Part shown: piece after piece, positions 45,201 to 58,800 of the stretch | How the letters are laid out: each line of letters starts with the position of its first letter | Position numbering within the stretch: position 1 is the first letter of the stretch | Assembly (NCBI GenBank): GCA_022605425.2 | Contig: JAKIMF020000011.1 | Location: 372,001 to 436,000 of the forward strand | Reading direction: 5' to 3' | DNA: 64,000 nt | Source of the DNA: Hamiltosporidium tvaerminnensis | Taxonomy: Eukaryota; Microsporidia; Dubosqiidae | Position numbers and translations under genes: made by a program | The notes under the pieces: model-generated | The model's input: only the letters and a program-made list of their open reading frames with translations | Told to the model about the DNA's origin: nothing | The model's database searches: none

Positions 45201-46550
45201 TAAATTTGCTTCAGATATAACTGTCCATACACAATGAATTCATATATTATTACGATATATCCAAAACGTTTCGATTAGTGTTTAAGATATTTGCATCTGA
45301 GGATGTCGAGATAATTGTTATATACAATTTTTATCCGAAAAAAAGGAATAATGAATTGGTAGTAATTTTGTATTGCTGCGATTCCATATCTATTTCAATG
45401 CTATTTATAAGTCTGATAATCTTGATTGTCAAATTTAATATTTGGTTTAAGACAATATTTTTTAAAGGAGCCGTTATTTGAAATATAAGTAAGTATTTAA
45501 ATAATCTATTAACACAAAAGAAGAATGTAATAATTGGAACATTTTTTTTGGAAACGAAAGCACATTTAAAAAAATGGTTTTTAAACGAAAAGGGATGTTC
45601 AATGTGACAAGATCGAATTGTTTTCTTAAAAGATCGTATGATTTTTGAAAATGGTTTTGACACAAACCAAATCTAAGCGGTAAAACTACTAGAATGTTTT
45701 TTAAGATGATATTTTATCTACTCTCGAGCTTGTTTTTGTATATTTTCGATGAAGGTTAAACACAACAACGAAAAGAATATTGTGACAAAAGGATTACAGA
45801 AGTATTAAGAAGAATCTGATCACAATTAAAAAAGTTTTTATTCAATTATTTATATTGTAGTTTGGTTTTTTTTGGCATTTTTATTCCCCAACATTTTAAA
45901 TTTTAAATTCTTTTTTTTGTCATATGAGCAAGTTATAGACTATTAAGAACACAATAGATGTTTTCAAATTATAAAATACAATTATACTTTTAAATTTCGA
46001 TAATTTTTTATAAATATAAAAAATCAGAAATATTAAGTATTATGAAAAGAAAGAACATAAAATACATTGAAAAGGTTTAATTACTGTAATATTCAATTCA
46101 AACAATATATTTTATTAAATCAAACTATGATTAGAGTTCTTAAGTTTTTTATGAAGTCGTTTTTTAAGAATCTGTAGAATATAAGAAGAGAACTAATATA
46201 AATGATATTTGCTTAAATCTTTGCCATTTGTGATATTTACTGGTCACTTTGCTTGAAATTTTACGAATAATTCAAGTTCGGTTCTGAATACAGTAATTTA
46301 TTAAATTTGAAAAAATATTGAGAATTTTTTTTTCAATAATCAAAATTTATTTCGTTTTTTTCAAATAAAGGAGTATATAATAAGCCGTTTTGTTTTTTTT
46401 AGGTGGAATATTAATTTTTGAAAAATTTATTTTGCAAATTAACCGTAATTTCACATTTTTGATACAAATAAATCAAAAATCGCATTCTTAGTTTATCAAA
46501 TATCTTTTAGAGTAAATAATTGGTGATTATTTTTTAAATATTGTTACGAA
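42283..46550. other. AT-rich spacer with simple repeats and one hairpin
   Basis: No gene is supported. An inverted repeat at about 42487-42524 (TAAGATAATAACAATGT / ACATTGTTATCTTA) could fold into a stem of about 14 bp. ATTT-type simple repeats lie at 42590-42680. Degenerate ~20-bp units (AGATATTACTTTATAGA) lie at 43020-43170. A triplet-like GTTATTGTGAT tract lies at 43660-43755. The minus-strand frames at 45331-45665 are unsupported. Confidence 0.5.
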
Positions 46551-46556
46551 AGCATT

Positions 46557-48110
46557 CCTACCCATGAGGAGCTTTATATATCCGGTATTATTTCATATTT
46601 ATATTGTTACAATAATGTTTTATTTGATCCATCTATTAAAGATGACGATTATATAAGTATCCCATATAAAGCAAATTAAGCTTTAGAAGACGAATTAACC
46701 GAAATCCATCCTAATATTCCCGCAGAATATAGAAAACTACTAGTACCGAAAATTTATGCTTATGTAAAACGAATAACTCCATATTTTAATGTTGCTATGC
46801 TAAATTTATTTTGCACTATGTTAGCATCATTTGTTATGTCGAAATTATTGTGATTATGAAGACTATGATGCCAAAATAAAAAAATTTGACTTGAACATTG
46901 AGCTACTCTTTAATCTAATAAGAACATTTAAGCTTTATTGGTTGTGTAAATCCGAAGATGATTTCTATGAACAGATTCAGAAAGCAGAAGTTGGATTGAT
47001 AACTCTGGAATTCAGAAGAAAAAGAAATTTAATGGTGGTCCACTTTCTTTAAAAGACATAAAAAAGAAATCCAATGTTCCGTTACATTTAACAGAAAAAA
47101 ACAAATTTAACTATATATTAGAAGAATGTAACCTAACCCCTCGTACTTTCTCTTATAAAAATAATGCTTTTTATATCTTTAAAAAAAAAATTATAAAGAT
47201 TTATATTTCAAAGTTCATTTGTGAGATTATTTACACTAATTTTTGCAATCAAATATTATTATGTTTTTTATTTCAGTAGGATTAAATTGTTAAATGTAGA
47301 TCAAAACTATAGAATTTTTTGGAGCGAAGGGTTTGATACATGGATAAATAGTCTATACATTTGGTTTCAAGAAAATCTGATTTCAGAATTAGATACGGAA
47401 AAATATGAAAGACTATACCATCATATTTCTAAACAAACTTTTAAAAGGTTTCTAGAAATCAGAATCTAGTTCATAAAATCTTTACTTTTGAAACATATAG
47501 AACTGAATGTAGAGAAGATCAACTTGATGATTTTTTTCCAAAATATTTATTAAAGGTATACATTAGTGAAAACCAAGTGAAAATTTTTTATTCACTGTAC
47601 AAAGTTCTAACTCAATATATAAAAAAAGATTTTTCAATTTTTGTTTCTGTTGTAGTTTTTCATAAATCGCCTTCTTTGATCGAAAAAGATATCTCTACGG
47701 AAAGTTACATAAGAATTATTTTTGAAATTATATTTTTTGTTAATGTAATTGCACGAAGTTTTACAAAAAAAAATATTAAAATTGAAATTGATTCGAGAAA
47801 TAAAAAGATTTTTGTTGAAATGGAAAAGGTATTAAACGAAAAAGAATTGAATTTACTTTGGATAAAGCCAGGAATTATGTTGTAAATGGTAAAGTTTTAG
47901 AAGTACCTTTACAGATAAAAGTAATGAATTTAGCCATGTATTATATGAGGGAATCAAAGAAAAAATTATGAAAATATAAGTTTGAAGAAGATTTGAAAAA
48001 GAACAATATTGCATATGAAAATGATTTTGATAATATATTTGAAAAATATATCTTAGTTACACTTTCAAAAAAATTGAATCTATTGAAAAAAAAGAACTAT
48101 TACAAATAAA
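46557..48110 (+). pseudogene. Frameshifted gene of unknown family
   Basis: About 500 codons read as one protein if the frame is changed about five or six times. The pieces are: about 46557-46830 (HEELYISGIISYLYC ...), with an in-frame TAA at 46677; 46831-47020 (YWLCKSEDDFYEQIQKAEVG); about 47020-47220 (GGPLSLKDIKKKSNVPLHLT); 47221-47450 (NVDQNYRIFWSEGFDTWINS); about 47455-47872 (ETYRTECREDQLDDFFPKYL); and a tail to about 48110. Within each piece the composition is clearly protein-like and lacks low-complexity bias, unlike the surrounding DNA. I recognise no domain. Several breaks fall at A-runs, so sequencing error is possible, but other genes in the window are intact; recent gene death is more likely. 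Confidence 0.6.
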
Positions 48111-49540
48111 TAAAGACTCTGTTTAGAACTTGGTACAAGTAAATAGAATTTTATCTTTTCTTTTAATAATTGGCATGGTGATATATTTCGTTTTAAAAAA
48201 ATAGAAATTATTCAGTTTTTTATATTTTACTGTCTTTTAATTAAAAATTCTACTATTTTTTTCTATATTTGAATAAAAGTGCTCAAGTGAAAAAATCGCA
48301 AAAATTAATGATTTATATATTTCTTTTAGTTATTATAATTTGAATATCTTACTATGATTTATTTTGATGCCAATAAAAAAATATAATTTTTAGCCTACTT
48401 TAATAACTTATATCATTAATAAATAGAAACTCATCAAAGCTTTATTGAATCAACAAAAAAGTTCAGGAATTAAACCGTCTGACCTCAACATATTAGTCAT
48501 TTAAATTCAAAACTATAAAAGTAATGTGGTTTTAAGCAAACTTAATTATATGAATGGTATGGCAAAAGGAATAATTAGTTCAAAAAATAAAAATGAGTTT
48601 TGGTTTATATTATGTACATGTATTGATATAGAATTTGAAAAAACCTTCATTGGGTACAACTATAAAGTAAATACGAAATATACTTACAAATAATCCGAGA
48701 TAAACTAGAAAAATATTTCTTTATACTAAATATGTCTAAAAAAGTCTAAGAAATTGAATATATATGCCTAAGAATATATTTAAACTATATAACTGACCTA
48801 AAACGCGAAAAAATATTTTTTTATTATCATTCCGTAATTGTAAATTTTAAATAATTAGTAGAATTTTACATGCGTTTGCCAATTTTTATGAACTAAAAAT
48901 TAACAAGTATAAATTTTTCGAACATAACTCGATTTCTAGCAAAGAAAACAGCAAAAAATTTACTATTTGCAGTTTGCTGTTACAATTTTAACAAGCTTGC
49001 TTGATTCAAAATATGTCTAAAATTGGGAAATTTTTTCGTTTACATTTTTCGGATATGTAGAATCAGACTTTAACTATATTCACTGCTAGACATTCTATTA
49101 ATGTAACTCTTTTATTTTTTTACGTCTATATATTATAAATTGTTAGGATGTTGTTCAGCATTGGCGGATATTCCAAACATTTTTTTTATGATTTATGAAT
49201 ACTGTTAAATGTAATTTTTAACGACACGAAAGGCTTAATATAGAAAGTTCTTAGATAAAAATAAGTTTAAGATCAACTTAAGGAGCACAGTACCAAAGAT
49301 AAGCAAAATGTCTAACTGAAACTAAGAAATTAAGAAGCTTAAGAAATTCAAATATAAAAAAAAATAAAATAGTTGATTATAGAAATACCAAAGTAAACAT
49401 GATACCATTTGTCTGGTCTAAATATAAAATCCATATTTTTATAGGAATAAATCAAAACCAGATCAAGGATTCGATAAAGTGAATTAAGCTGATTAACTGA
49501 TGTAAACTATAAAAAATGACAAAAACTTAATTAAGCCCAG
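48111..49540. other. AT-rich spacer, no gene recognised
   Basis: No supported frame or repeat. Confidence 0.45.
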
Positions 49541-49660
49541 TAAGTTATGATTATATTTAAAAATGAAGCTATATGCCAGCGGCAAAAAGAATTTTCATTG
49601 TATAAATACATGTACAGTAATTATTAGAAAACCCATTCGGATTGTGTCGCGTAAAAATAT
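49541..49660 (+). pseudogene. Possible reverse-transcriptase motif remnant
   Basis: The translation MKLYASGKKNFHCINTCTV at about 49564-49620 resembles the DDxKLYA catalytic block of R4/Dong-type LINE reverse transcriptases and the residues that follow it. The catalytic Asp pair itself is not readable upstream. It is a single short match lying 300 bp before a recognised repeat copy, so confidence is low. Confidence 0.3.
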
Positions 49661-49883
49661 AAAATTATCTATGAGAAAATTATAAAACAATTAATGTAAA
49701 CATGAATTTTTTGCTATATCAAGTATAATAAAATATTTTAAATCCTTCGTCTAGTCAATATTATTTAAAAGTTCGCCGAAAATATTCCTTTTACAAATTT
49801 ATAAACAAACCGACTATTTTCCAATAAGCCTAAAATGTATCCGGATATTATATAAAACAAAATAATTTTTTAAAAAATTATCG

Positions 49884-50115
49884 TGGGATATTCTCCACGA
49901 CACCAGGAGCAAAATTGGCTTGCAGTATTTCCTGCTCTTCGTATGAGGCGACTAGAGGGGATTAGGCCTCCATGTTGGAGTTTGACGTAGGGCCAATAAT
50001 CCACCCTTTAAAACCACCTTATTATGAAACCCAAAAGTAAATAAACACAATGGGAAAAGACCAGTTGGCGGTATTACTGAGCGAGGCCAAGGCTCGTGCA
50101 GAGCTGTAGTGCCCA
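49884..50115 (+). mobile_element. Second repeat family, copy F1
   Basis: This is a G+C-richer island. Blocks AGCAAAATTGGC, CGACTA, TTAAAACCACCTT, GAAAC and GGAAAAGACC match the reverse complement of 60208-60408 in the same order and spacing. One frame reads KRPVGGITERG here and KRPVGDIT in the other copy, a phrase like those found near the 5' ends of LINE-type elements. A short inverted repeat (CGTGGGATATTCTCCACG) precedes it at 49884-49901. It is probably a fragment of a non-LTR retrotransposon (inference). Confidence 0.65.
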
Positions 50116-53100
50116 GGATTAATGAATAAATGAAGCATAGTTTGATTAACGATTCGGGTTATTTGTTTATACTAAAAATTTCTAGATGTTTTGGCATATC
50201 ACAGTCGCAGTGCTTAACTATTCTCTGGATTTTTTTTTAATGCCCAAGTGCTATTTTTGTCTCATATATCAAGTAGAATTCTGGTGACATTCAGATCTAA
50301 ATTTATTTTTTATTTTCTAAAAGAAAAATTATGTATCTGGAATAAATTCGAATAAAAATAAGTATTCAATACTCATAAGGTGCACATATATCATCAAGAG
50401 TCAGATTACTATTTCAGCTACAAACCTATACTTAAGCAGTAATTTAAGATAGAAAAGCATTTGAATAATTCTTGAATTGTTACAAATAAGATTTATTAAT
50501 AATTAAAAGAAGTATTTTAAAATATAAACCAATTAGGATGTTAAATTTCTTTACAAAGCGTATTCTATTTTGAAATATGAAACAATAATCATAAAAGAAA
50601 AAAGTATAGTCATTATGCCGAATTTCCACAAGAATAAATTTTTCTTTTAAATGAAATATTCCATGTAAAGGTTATATTCTTATTCATTTTTATCCAAACT
50701 AAAACTTGTATTCGATGATTCGAATTTTAAAATTGACTATTAAAGATTCTATTTTATTATTACTTAACATAATAATATATTTTTTGATAAACACTTCTAA
50801 TATTTTAAAAATCGTTTTTTGAGGAATTAAACGCATCTAACCCAGGCTTAAACTCTATCATTTCAAATCCTAATTAAATAATCTAGATTAAATTCACACA
50901 AAAAAAAGGTTTTATGAATATATTTTATACAATCGATCTGATATAATGAAACTTCATTCATATAAATTATTACGAATAAAGAATTAATTTCTTATAATCA
51001 TCTGCGAATTTTTTTTTAAAAAAAATATTAATTCTTAAATATAGTAAACGCAGCAGAAATATATATAGAATTTATGGAGACCCTATTAAATATATATCCC
51101 ATGTTGATTTAATTAAGATTTATTCTATAAAGATATTCGATACATTAAAAACAAATGCGATTTTTACACACTATTGACATAAAGATATTTTTTAAAAATA
51201 GATTACAGTTTTACATTGGTTTTTCGATTTCTTATTTTTAGTTGCGACCTCAGTTCTCTTTACAATCAAATTGCCAAAAAAAGACGTAAATAACAAAAAC
51301 CAAATTGAATTATTTTTAATGCAAGTAAAATAGGTTTTTTTAAATATATCATCATAGGGTTTTTTTAACCATATTTCCAACAAAAACACTTTTAAATCTG
51401 CTTATAGGAAGTCTTAATCTAGTTGCATTCTTTAAATGAAGTATTTTGGTACATTATAAACATTTGAAATTCATCATGACAATATTTAACAAAATAAAAT
51501 TATTTATATGATATAAGCCTTTAACTCGTTAAATTTCTGCCGAACTCCTTCTAATTTACAACAAAAAAATAATTAAAAAAATGCACAATATTTGCTTACT
51601 TTATTATTCCCCGTCTAGTTTAGATTTATTTGACCCAAAAATTGCATATAGATTTGAATTTTCTTTTCAGAATTACATAGAATTTTTTTGCTCTTATAAA
51701 AGTATCTTTTGTTTAAGCTATAACATACAGATATTTTTACAAAAATTTAATTTTTTTTACACTTACAATACTAGTTATTCTCCACTACAATATCGCAAAT
51801 CATTAACCAAATATATTTTTAGTTAAAAAACAGGTTTCGTATACATTATAAAAACTTGAACTAATTCATTGCTTTTTCTTTTTTTTCCTACTGTTTGTTA
51901 TAAACTAAATTGTATTTGTTATTTGCTATATTTCGGTCTTTTTTTTATTCCGTTTGAATAAACCAGAAACTACAATTATGAAACATATGCTCGAAATTAA
52001 ATTATAATCATTCCTTTTCATATAAGAAAATAAATTTATGATTCTTCTAAGATTTTCAAATACAAATTTCTCAAATATATCGATGATCCAGGTATTAAAA
52101 GGGCATATCCTATAGATCAAAGGATGCAACACTAGCCAATAAAATCATGAATTAGTTCCACACTTTGTCAGTTTTAAATTTAGAATGCCTTGTTCCATGA
52201 ATCGTAAAAAATATACAAACCCACGTTTTCTGTTATATTGTAAAATCCAAAAAAACACTAGTTTTATAATCATCTAAATATTAATTAAAAGCATTTTAAA
52301 GTTGAATTACGGAAATTATTTTTTTAATTTTATATTACACGTTTTATACCATCACTTATAACATCACTCATTATAGTCTTAACATACATATCAAAATATT
52401 TCTGATTTTATTGTTCGACTTGCATTAACAAAAAAATAGTAGAAATTGTATATTATATGGTTAGAATTCTAAAGTTTGTTCACGAGTTTTGAATGTATAA
52501 GTGAATATAACGAAACCATAAAAACTCAATCATTTCAGTTATCAGAATACAATAAACCGATTTTAAATAGAGATTATGGCTTAGCTTTTCTTTGTATTAT
52601 AAGCGCCGGAAATGTATTTAAAACGAATAAAGTGCGACAACTGACAGAAACTTAAATCCGTGGCTTATAAATTATATTAACATCGAGTAAATCTAGATAC
52701 CACAAAAAAATTTACTTAGCAACTGATTTTTGCAAAAAAAACAATTCAAAACTTTAAAAAAGTCATAAAACCTTATCATATACAAAATAGGCATAAAAAA
52801 TTAGCTGGTAAATAGATATATCTGATCAATAGAATAAACTTATAAAATCTTAGCCGAACAGAAGAAGTATAAAACACGTTTAAAGGTTTTATGGTATCGA
52901 ATTTACTCAATACAAACTAAAAAAATTTATGTAAATCTTTGAACTATAATTCTAGTGTAAGGCAGGAGAATAAACTTTTTTATCACCAATAGGGCTTTGG
53001 ATTTGAATATTTCGCAATAAACACAATGTAACTATTACTACAGAGTTGCTTGAATATAAATTCTGCAGTTATTAATATCCTAATTTTTGCATTTTTTAAC

Positions 53101-55032
53101 TTAAAGTGTATGTCTTACAGCATAGCCGAGAGATGAGAAATAATTTTGTTTCACATTTAAAAGACAGATTCAATATAGATATTTTTTATTTAAAAATATG
53201 AACAATAAATTTTCATTTGAAAAGAGACCATGGAATCTTGAAAAATTTATTTATTTCCAGATTTTTGGCAGAAATCATATCGAATTAAAGTATATTTTAG
53301 AGAAAAAAGTCTATCGCAATGTAGCATAGATGTGATTTATTAAATAAAAGCCAAATATTGTTTTTATATTATGCCTAAAAAATTTATACTTAAAAAATAT
53401 GACATAGAATATGGAAATATAAATTAACGAAAAAAATAAAAATAGCATATTCGAACTTATCTCTAAAAATCTATGTTAATTTCCGATATATTCTTAAATC
53501 TTAATAGAACCGTACGCCTAAATACAGAGACAATTAACAATTTTTTTTTCGAAATATACTTATTTTTGTTCTTAGAACAATATATTTGATGTTATTAAGA
53601 GATTAAAAGTTTTTTTCCAAGAAATAGTATAATCTAAATAGCAATAAATAAACCGCTTTAAATTTAAGCACTGAAACATCGAAAAATATTTTTTACATGG
53701 GTTTATTACACATGATGGGAACAAAAAATTAAAAAACCACATCAAATATATTTAAATGTTGTAAAGAATATCTTTATATATAGCAGTAGCCCAAAGTAGC
53801 AAACAAGGAAAAAAATTCAATATTAATTCTAGTATAGTATGTCTAAATACCTTTTTAACAAGAAAAAGGACATATTAGACAATAAAATAAAACCAAATAT
53901 TTTTAAACGACAAAGATACTTTTTTTTGCAAAATACTAAAGCTTAAAAAGAGACATAATTTCTGCCAACTATGACACATATCAATAAGCCGTAGAATTAA
54001 TTATAAAATATACGAGTAAGAGATAGCATCCAAGACATATTCATACAAACATTGTACGCAAAGATTGAGACATTTCTTATGATTAACATGCTCGAACAAC
54101 GATTGGTATAAAAATGTCAGGATCAAAGTATTAGAAATTTGTACCTATTGTAACGTATTTTTTTTCTGTGCTTTTATTATAAAACACAATATATAATGCA
54201 TTTCAACTATCAAACTCTTTAAAAGAGGAAATTTGGGAGTCTATGTAAAATTATAATTTATCTTTTACAAAAGTATGGTCTATATTTTTATAGTATAAGC
54301 CCCAAAAAAATCACAACTAGTAATTTTTTGTGTATTTTATACATAATTCTGAAACACGAAAGTAACTTGCCAAGAAAAATATATACGATACTGATTTTTC
54401 GCCTTCGATAGAGTTATAGAAAACAAGATTAAAAATAAAAAAACTTTTTTTACCTTTCATTAAAAGTCCAAAGTTATTCAAAAAGATAAAATAATAATGT
54501 CTTCACCGGCGAATAAATATTAGAATCGAAGCAAAATCCGGAATGATAGTTCAGGTCTCTATTTAATATCTACGAAATATATATCGGTGCTTATCTGAAG
54601 CACGTTAGTCTAACAAGATTACAGAGTTTGATTCAAAAGCCTATTTTTTTTGATTGGCGATTAAAGTTTAATTATTTGGCTTGAATAAGAAATCTAAAGG
54701 TTTTAGAGTGGGCAAAAAATATATAATTATTACAAAACCATAATATTCCTTTTGATTTTAGTAGAATAAAAGATTGCATGTAAAATATTTCTTAAAAAAC
54801 GAAAAACTCTGTGGATCTACGTTAACCAGAATTGCGCGGAGAAATTAAGCTGAAATATTTTTTTTTGGAGTTATATTATAGAAATTAGAACGCCGAGACA
54901 AAAAAAATGAGAATATAATAGTCTAAATAAAAGACGAAGCAATAGCGACACTTGTTATATCTGTATTTTATACCCAGATCCTTAAAATATTGGAATTGCA
55001 GATTTAACAATCAAAATATGCATTTATGTAAT
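50116..55032. other. AT-rich spacer, no gene recognised
   Basis: Nearly 5 kb without a supported gene. The frames at 51192-51389, 51581-51826 and 51926-52132 are short, Phe/Tyr/Ile/Asn-rich as expected by chance, and unsupported. Confidence 0.5.
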
Positions 55033-55045
55033 AAAACTAGCTGAT
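55033..55045. repeat. Target-site duplication, left
   Basis: AAAACTAGCTGAT, identical to 55789-55801 on the far side of copy C. Confidence 0.85.
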
Positions 55046-55788
55046 AAATATAAGGAACTTTATTTAAAAGTATCACATCTTTTTAAAATAGTGGCAAGTG
55101 TTATATTTGGTTTCATGACATTAACGCAGTTCTAGGTTTAACATAAATGACTGCTACCCCAACACTCCATCGGTAACCCCTGCGATACCTACGTCCCAAA
55201 GCTTTTCATCTACCAGGTGTGTAGAACCCAATTAATAGGCGAGGCAGTTGCCCGGAGTTCGTTAATGTCCGTTGCATGGAGTGTGATCGAAGGCCGAAGC
55301 CCCCCCTGGGCTCCCCCAAGACTATGCAGCATTCCCACTGCCTCTACACTTTCGGAACCCAATAAACTTCTAGCCAAGATATATTTCAGAGATTTACATG
55401 GGGTCCACCTAGACAGTGCAATGTCATACCAACAGGTATAACCTGCTACTTAGCTCTCCCGGCTTTTAATGGTTTTTTTTTTTTATATATCCCAGGCGCT
55501 AAGTCTTCTAACCCGAGTGAGCAAGGCTAGGTTTCCATGCTTTTACATGGCAATTACCTACATGTTCAGCTGCGGTCTGCAATCTGGTTACATAAAAAAC
55601 TACAAATAAATTTGTAGAAAAAGTTTCTCCATTTCTTAGACCTCTTCTCCTCATAAAAACTCCCAAAGAACAACCGAAGATGTAGTGTGGTTGTATTCCC
55701 ACCAAAAATCCAAACAATGACCTCACACCTGTTTCACACACTCATTGCCAAGCAGAAAGTTTTTTATGTGGTTATCCTCCCTCCACTA
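55046..55788 (-). mobile_element. SINE-like retroposed element, full-length copy C
   Basis: This is the most complete copy, 743 bp on the minus strand, flanked by a perfect 13-bp target duplication. The 5' part (from 55788) contains GATAACCACATAAAAAAC and a 77-codon open frame (55741-55508) whose second half, from about FMRRRG to AHSG, is also open in copy A. The G+C-rich core (about 55180-55330) can form nested stems: ACACTCCAT pairs with ATGGAGTGT about 110 nt away, and GGCTTCGGCC (read on the minus strand) gives a UUCG-capped hairpin. The 3' end has AAATAAAGT followed by an AT-rich tail with little poly-A. No reverse transcriptase is encoded. I do not see convincing RNA polymerase III boxes, so calling it a SINE is by behaviour and size only. 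Confidence 0.85.
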
Positions 55789-55801
55789 AAAACTAGCTGA
55801 T
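55789..55801. repeat. Target-site duplication, right
   Basis: AAAACTAGCTGAT, the right-hand member of the 13-bp pair that brackets copy C. Confidence 0.85.
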
Positions 55802-58800
55802 TACAACTAAATATATTTAATAAAAATTGCCAGAAAATAGCTATATATGAAAATATATGCAATTTGCATTAAAATTCAAAGGAAAAAAGTAAATATGTCT
55901 AAAATACTCACAGATAAAATTTTTTATTAGGTCAAATTACCTCCAAGCCTTATTTACAAAAATAAAATTTGTACTGCGATATGACTCCTCCTTAAAAAAA
56001 TTCTCTTTTAAAGATAAAATGGTAAATCTTATTTCTATTCTCTTTTGGGCATATTTGAGTTTCCGAGATTCAATTTCTCTACATGTATGTAAAAAAAAAC
56101 TGAACTTTTATCGATTGACAGGCATATAAAATCGTAAATTCTATTGCCTTTTTTCGACAGTTTAGGTTTTAGAAGTTGTATCGCTTGAAATACACTACGG
56201 TAAAATTATAACATTTAATGTATGGTTTGATAGTGACTATTAACTCCCACTTAGTGATTTATTTCCTAATACCTTTTTTCCAACTTTAGTTTTTCGACTT
56301 ATTAATAGCCCAAAATTAATTTAAGCCAAGATATAATTCATAAATTGGAAATTTATCCTTGAGCCAAAATTCAAAATATTTATCTTATACCTAAAAGTAA
56401 ATTTTAGTCGGAAACTAACAAATATTATAAAAAATACTCTATGTTCTAATATTTTATTAAAAATTTCACTTCGGTGTTAATGGCAAAGACAAAAAAATCT
56501 ATATTGTGTAATATTAAACTATATTTTTAGAAATCAGGATTAAGAATATAGAATTATATTAGGAATCAAATATGTAAATAAACTAATATACGGGTCAAAT
56601 TTCTAAGAAAAATTCTATCAAAGAAATTTATTTATTTAAAATGACAAAAACAATAAAGTCGCAAAACAACAACCAAAGACCAACATCTAGTGTAAAAATC
56701 AAGGTAAGAAATCAAAATTACGTTAATACGCGTAATTTAACAGGATAATAGCTATAATAAAATGATTAAGCTTCTATATATTTTTTGGGTACAAGTTGTG
56801 GGCTTTCCTGCAATTTTCTGTGGATTTATTTAAAAGCCCACATTCTTTAAATAAATTGATAATGTTAGTATAAATTTTGCTAAGAAACGATTAATACTGT
56901 GATCTTATAAAGGCATGAACAAAAAAATGCTTGATTTTATCCTAGTAATAAATTTATGGTCACTTTATTATAAACCAATATCAAGTTGCTACAGTGCGAA
57001 AAGATGATGATTATAAATATGCAAATGCAAAACAAAGATTTATTATTTAAAATTTATAATCTTTGAGAATTTTTTCATGCATCGACAGCCAACATCAAAA
57101 TTACAATTAATATAAAATTCGATACAATATAAGTGCTAATTTTCTAAACATATAAAACATACTATAAAAATTTAATAGCAGAATATTAGTATTAAAAATC
57201 CTACCAAACAAGTTTTTTATATAATTGCAAGAAATCTCTTGAAAAATGATTTGACAGTTTTCTAATAGCGAAAAACTTATTTGTAAAAGCCATGATTTCC
57301 CATATATTACACACGAAGATAATTGTTGATTATATAATTCATTTTTTTGTTAAGAATTACCGTCATCAACTAAGTTTTTAATTTCTAGCTCTGCGATTTC
57401 TAAAAAAATAAATTAAAATTTAGAATCGTATGTGCGAAATGAGCTTTAAGAAACGGTTGTATAGAATAATCCTAGGAAAATCTTATATTTTGTATAAGTA
57501 ATGAATTTTAGTTTTCAAATCAGTTTATGTTTTTTAAAATTATCGCAAGACGAATGTTTCTAAAATTTAATTCAAAAAGTTTAAAAAAGCAGTAGAGAAG
57601 CTACAAACATGCTCAAAGATATGAAACTTTATAATATTCAGCGAGTTTCTTTGAATAAAACGATTTAAGTGGATATTTGACGGCGTGGATCGATAAATTT
57701 ATACTTTTTTATACATAAATACACTTTAAAAAATCATCATATCTCAATTTTTAAGAATTTTCTAGACATGTATGAATATAATGTTTTATATTTTATACAC
57801 ATTAAAATGTGTTATATAAAATTCTTGATATATTTTAAGGGTCTAAGACCGAAGAAAATTGTATAATTAGGGTAAGATTTATTGCTGTGAACACATCGTG
57901 ACAAAAGTAAATATTCGTAATTCTTGACTAAAAAAGCATAAGACAAGAGTACACTTGCGCAATAATAATTCATTATTTACTTTTGACTTTAATAATTTTA
58001 GTTTTCGCATTTTTTTCAAATAGTTTAAATATATATTTTTAGAAAAAGTAAAACAAAAAGTCATCACTATGTAAGCGTTTTTGATTAGACAAAAATATCA
58101 AAATATGTTAGTGATTTAATACATGTAGATACACTCAACCAATAAAATTAGATTTTTAGAACACTGTTCGATGCAAATTACTTTCTTTGTTGTTTAGGCT
58201 TAAGCTAAAAATCAAAACTCCTTTTAGAAAAACACGTTCGATAATGAAATGTTATACCTATACAAATAAATGTTACTGTTCCAAAAGTATAAACTATTTT
58301 TAATAGCTTCCATGGTCTAATATCACAATATTTCTATTTCTTCTGTTTATGAGTACTTCTTTTACAGTAGACGTTTTTTACTTCTAAAACCTGCTCTTAT
58401 AAATACATTAATTCGTCTTCTGTGAGTCAAAAAAGTACACTGTTTATAACGAAATAATCTTTTACCTTTTAATCAGTCTAATTTATCAGAATTTGAGTTT
58501 TATGCATGCTTACCCAATTAAGTTATACTTATTTAAACAAAGTATTTATAAAAAGGTGATAGACTTTCTACATCTTACACTCTTCCAAGATATAAATATT
58601 TCAAATAGAATACAAGTCATGAACTCCGTCAACGCCATTTATCTAAATAAAACATGTTTCGTAGCAACAAAAAAGGTAAAAAGAGCGTGACCTACAAAAA
58701 AAAGTATAAAAATTCCGTGTTTTTTAAAATTAATCTAAAGTTACACATAATTTATTTAAATTTGAACTTTTGATTAAAATAAAAATGAAACTTAAAGGCT

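Noticed and set aside
55046-55788. Hammerhead or HDV-type self-cleaving ribozyme in the SINE-like element
   Set aside because: No CUGAUGA...GAAA core or clear HDV pseudoknot could be found by eye.
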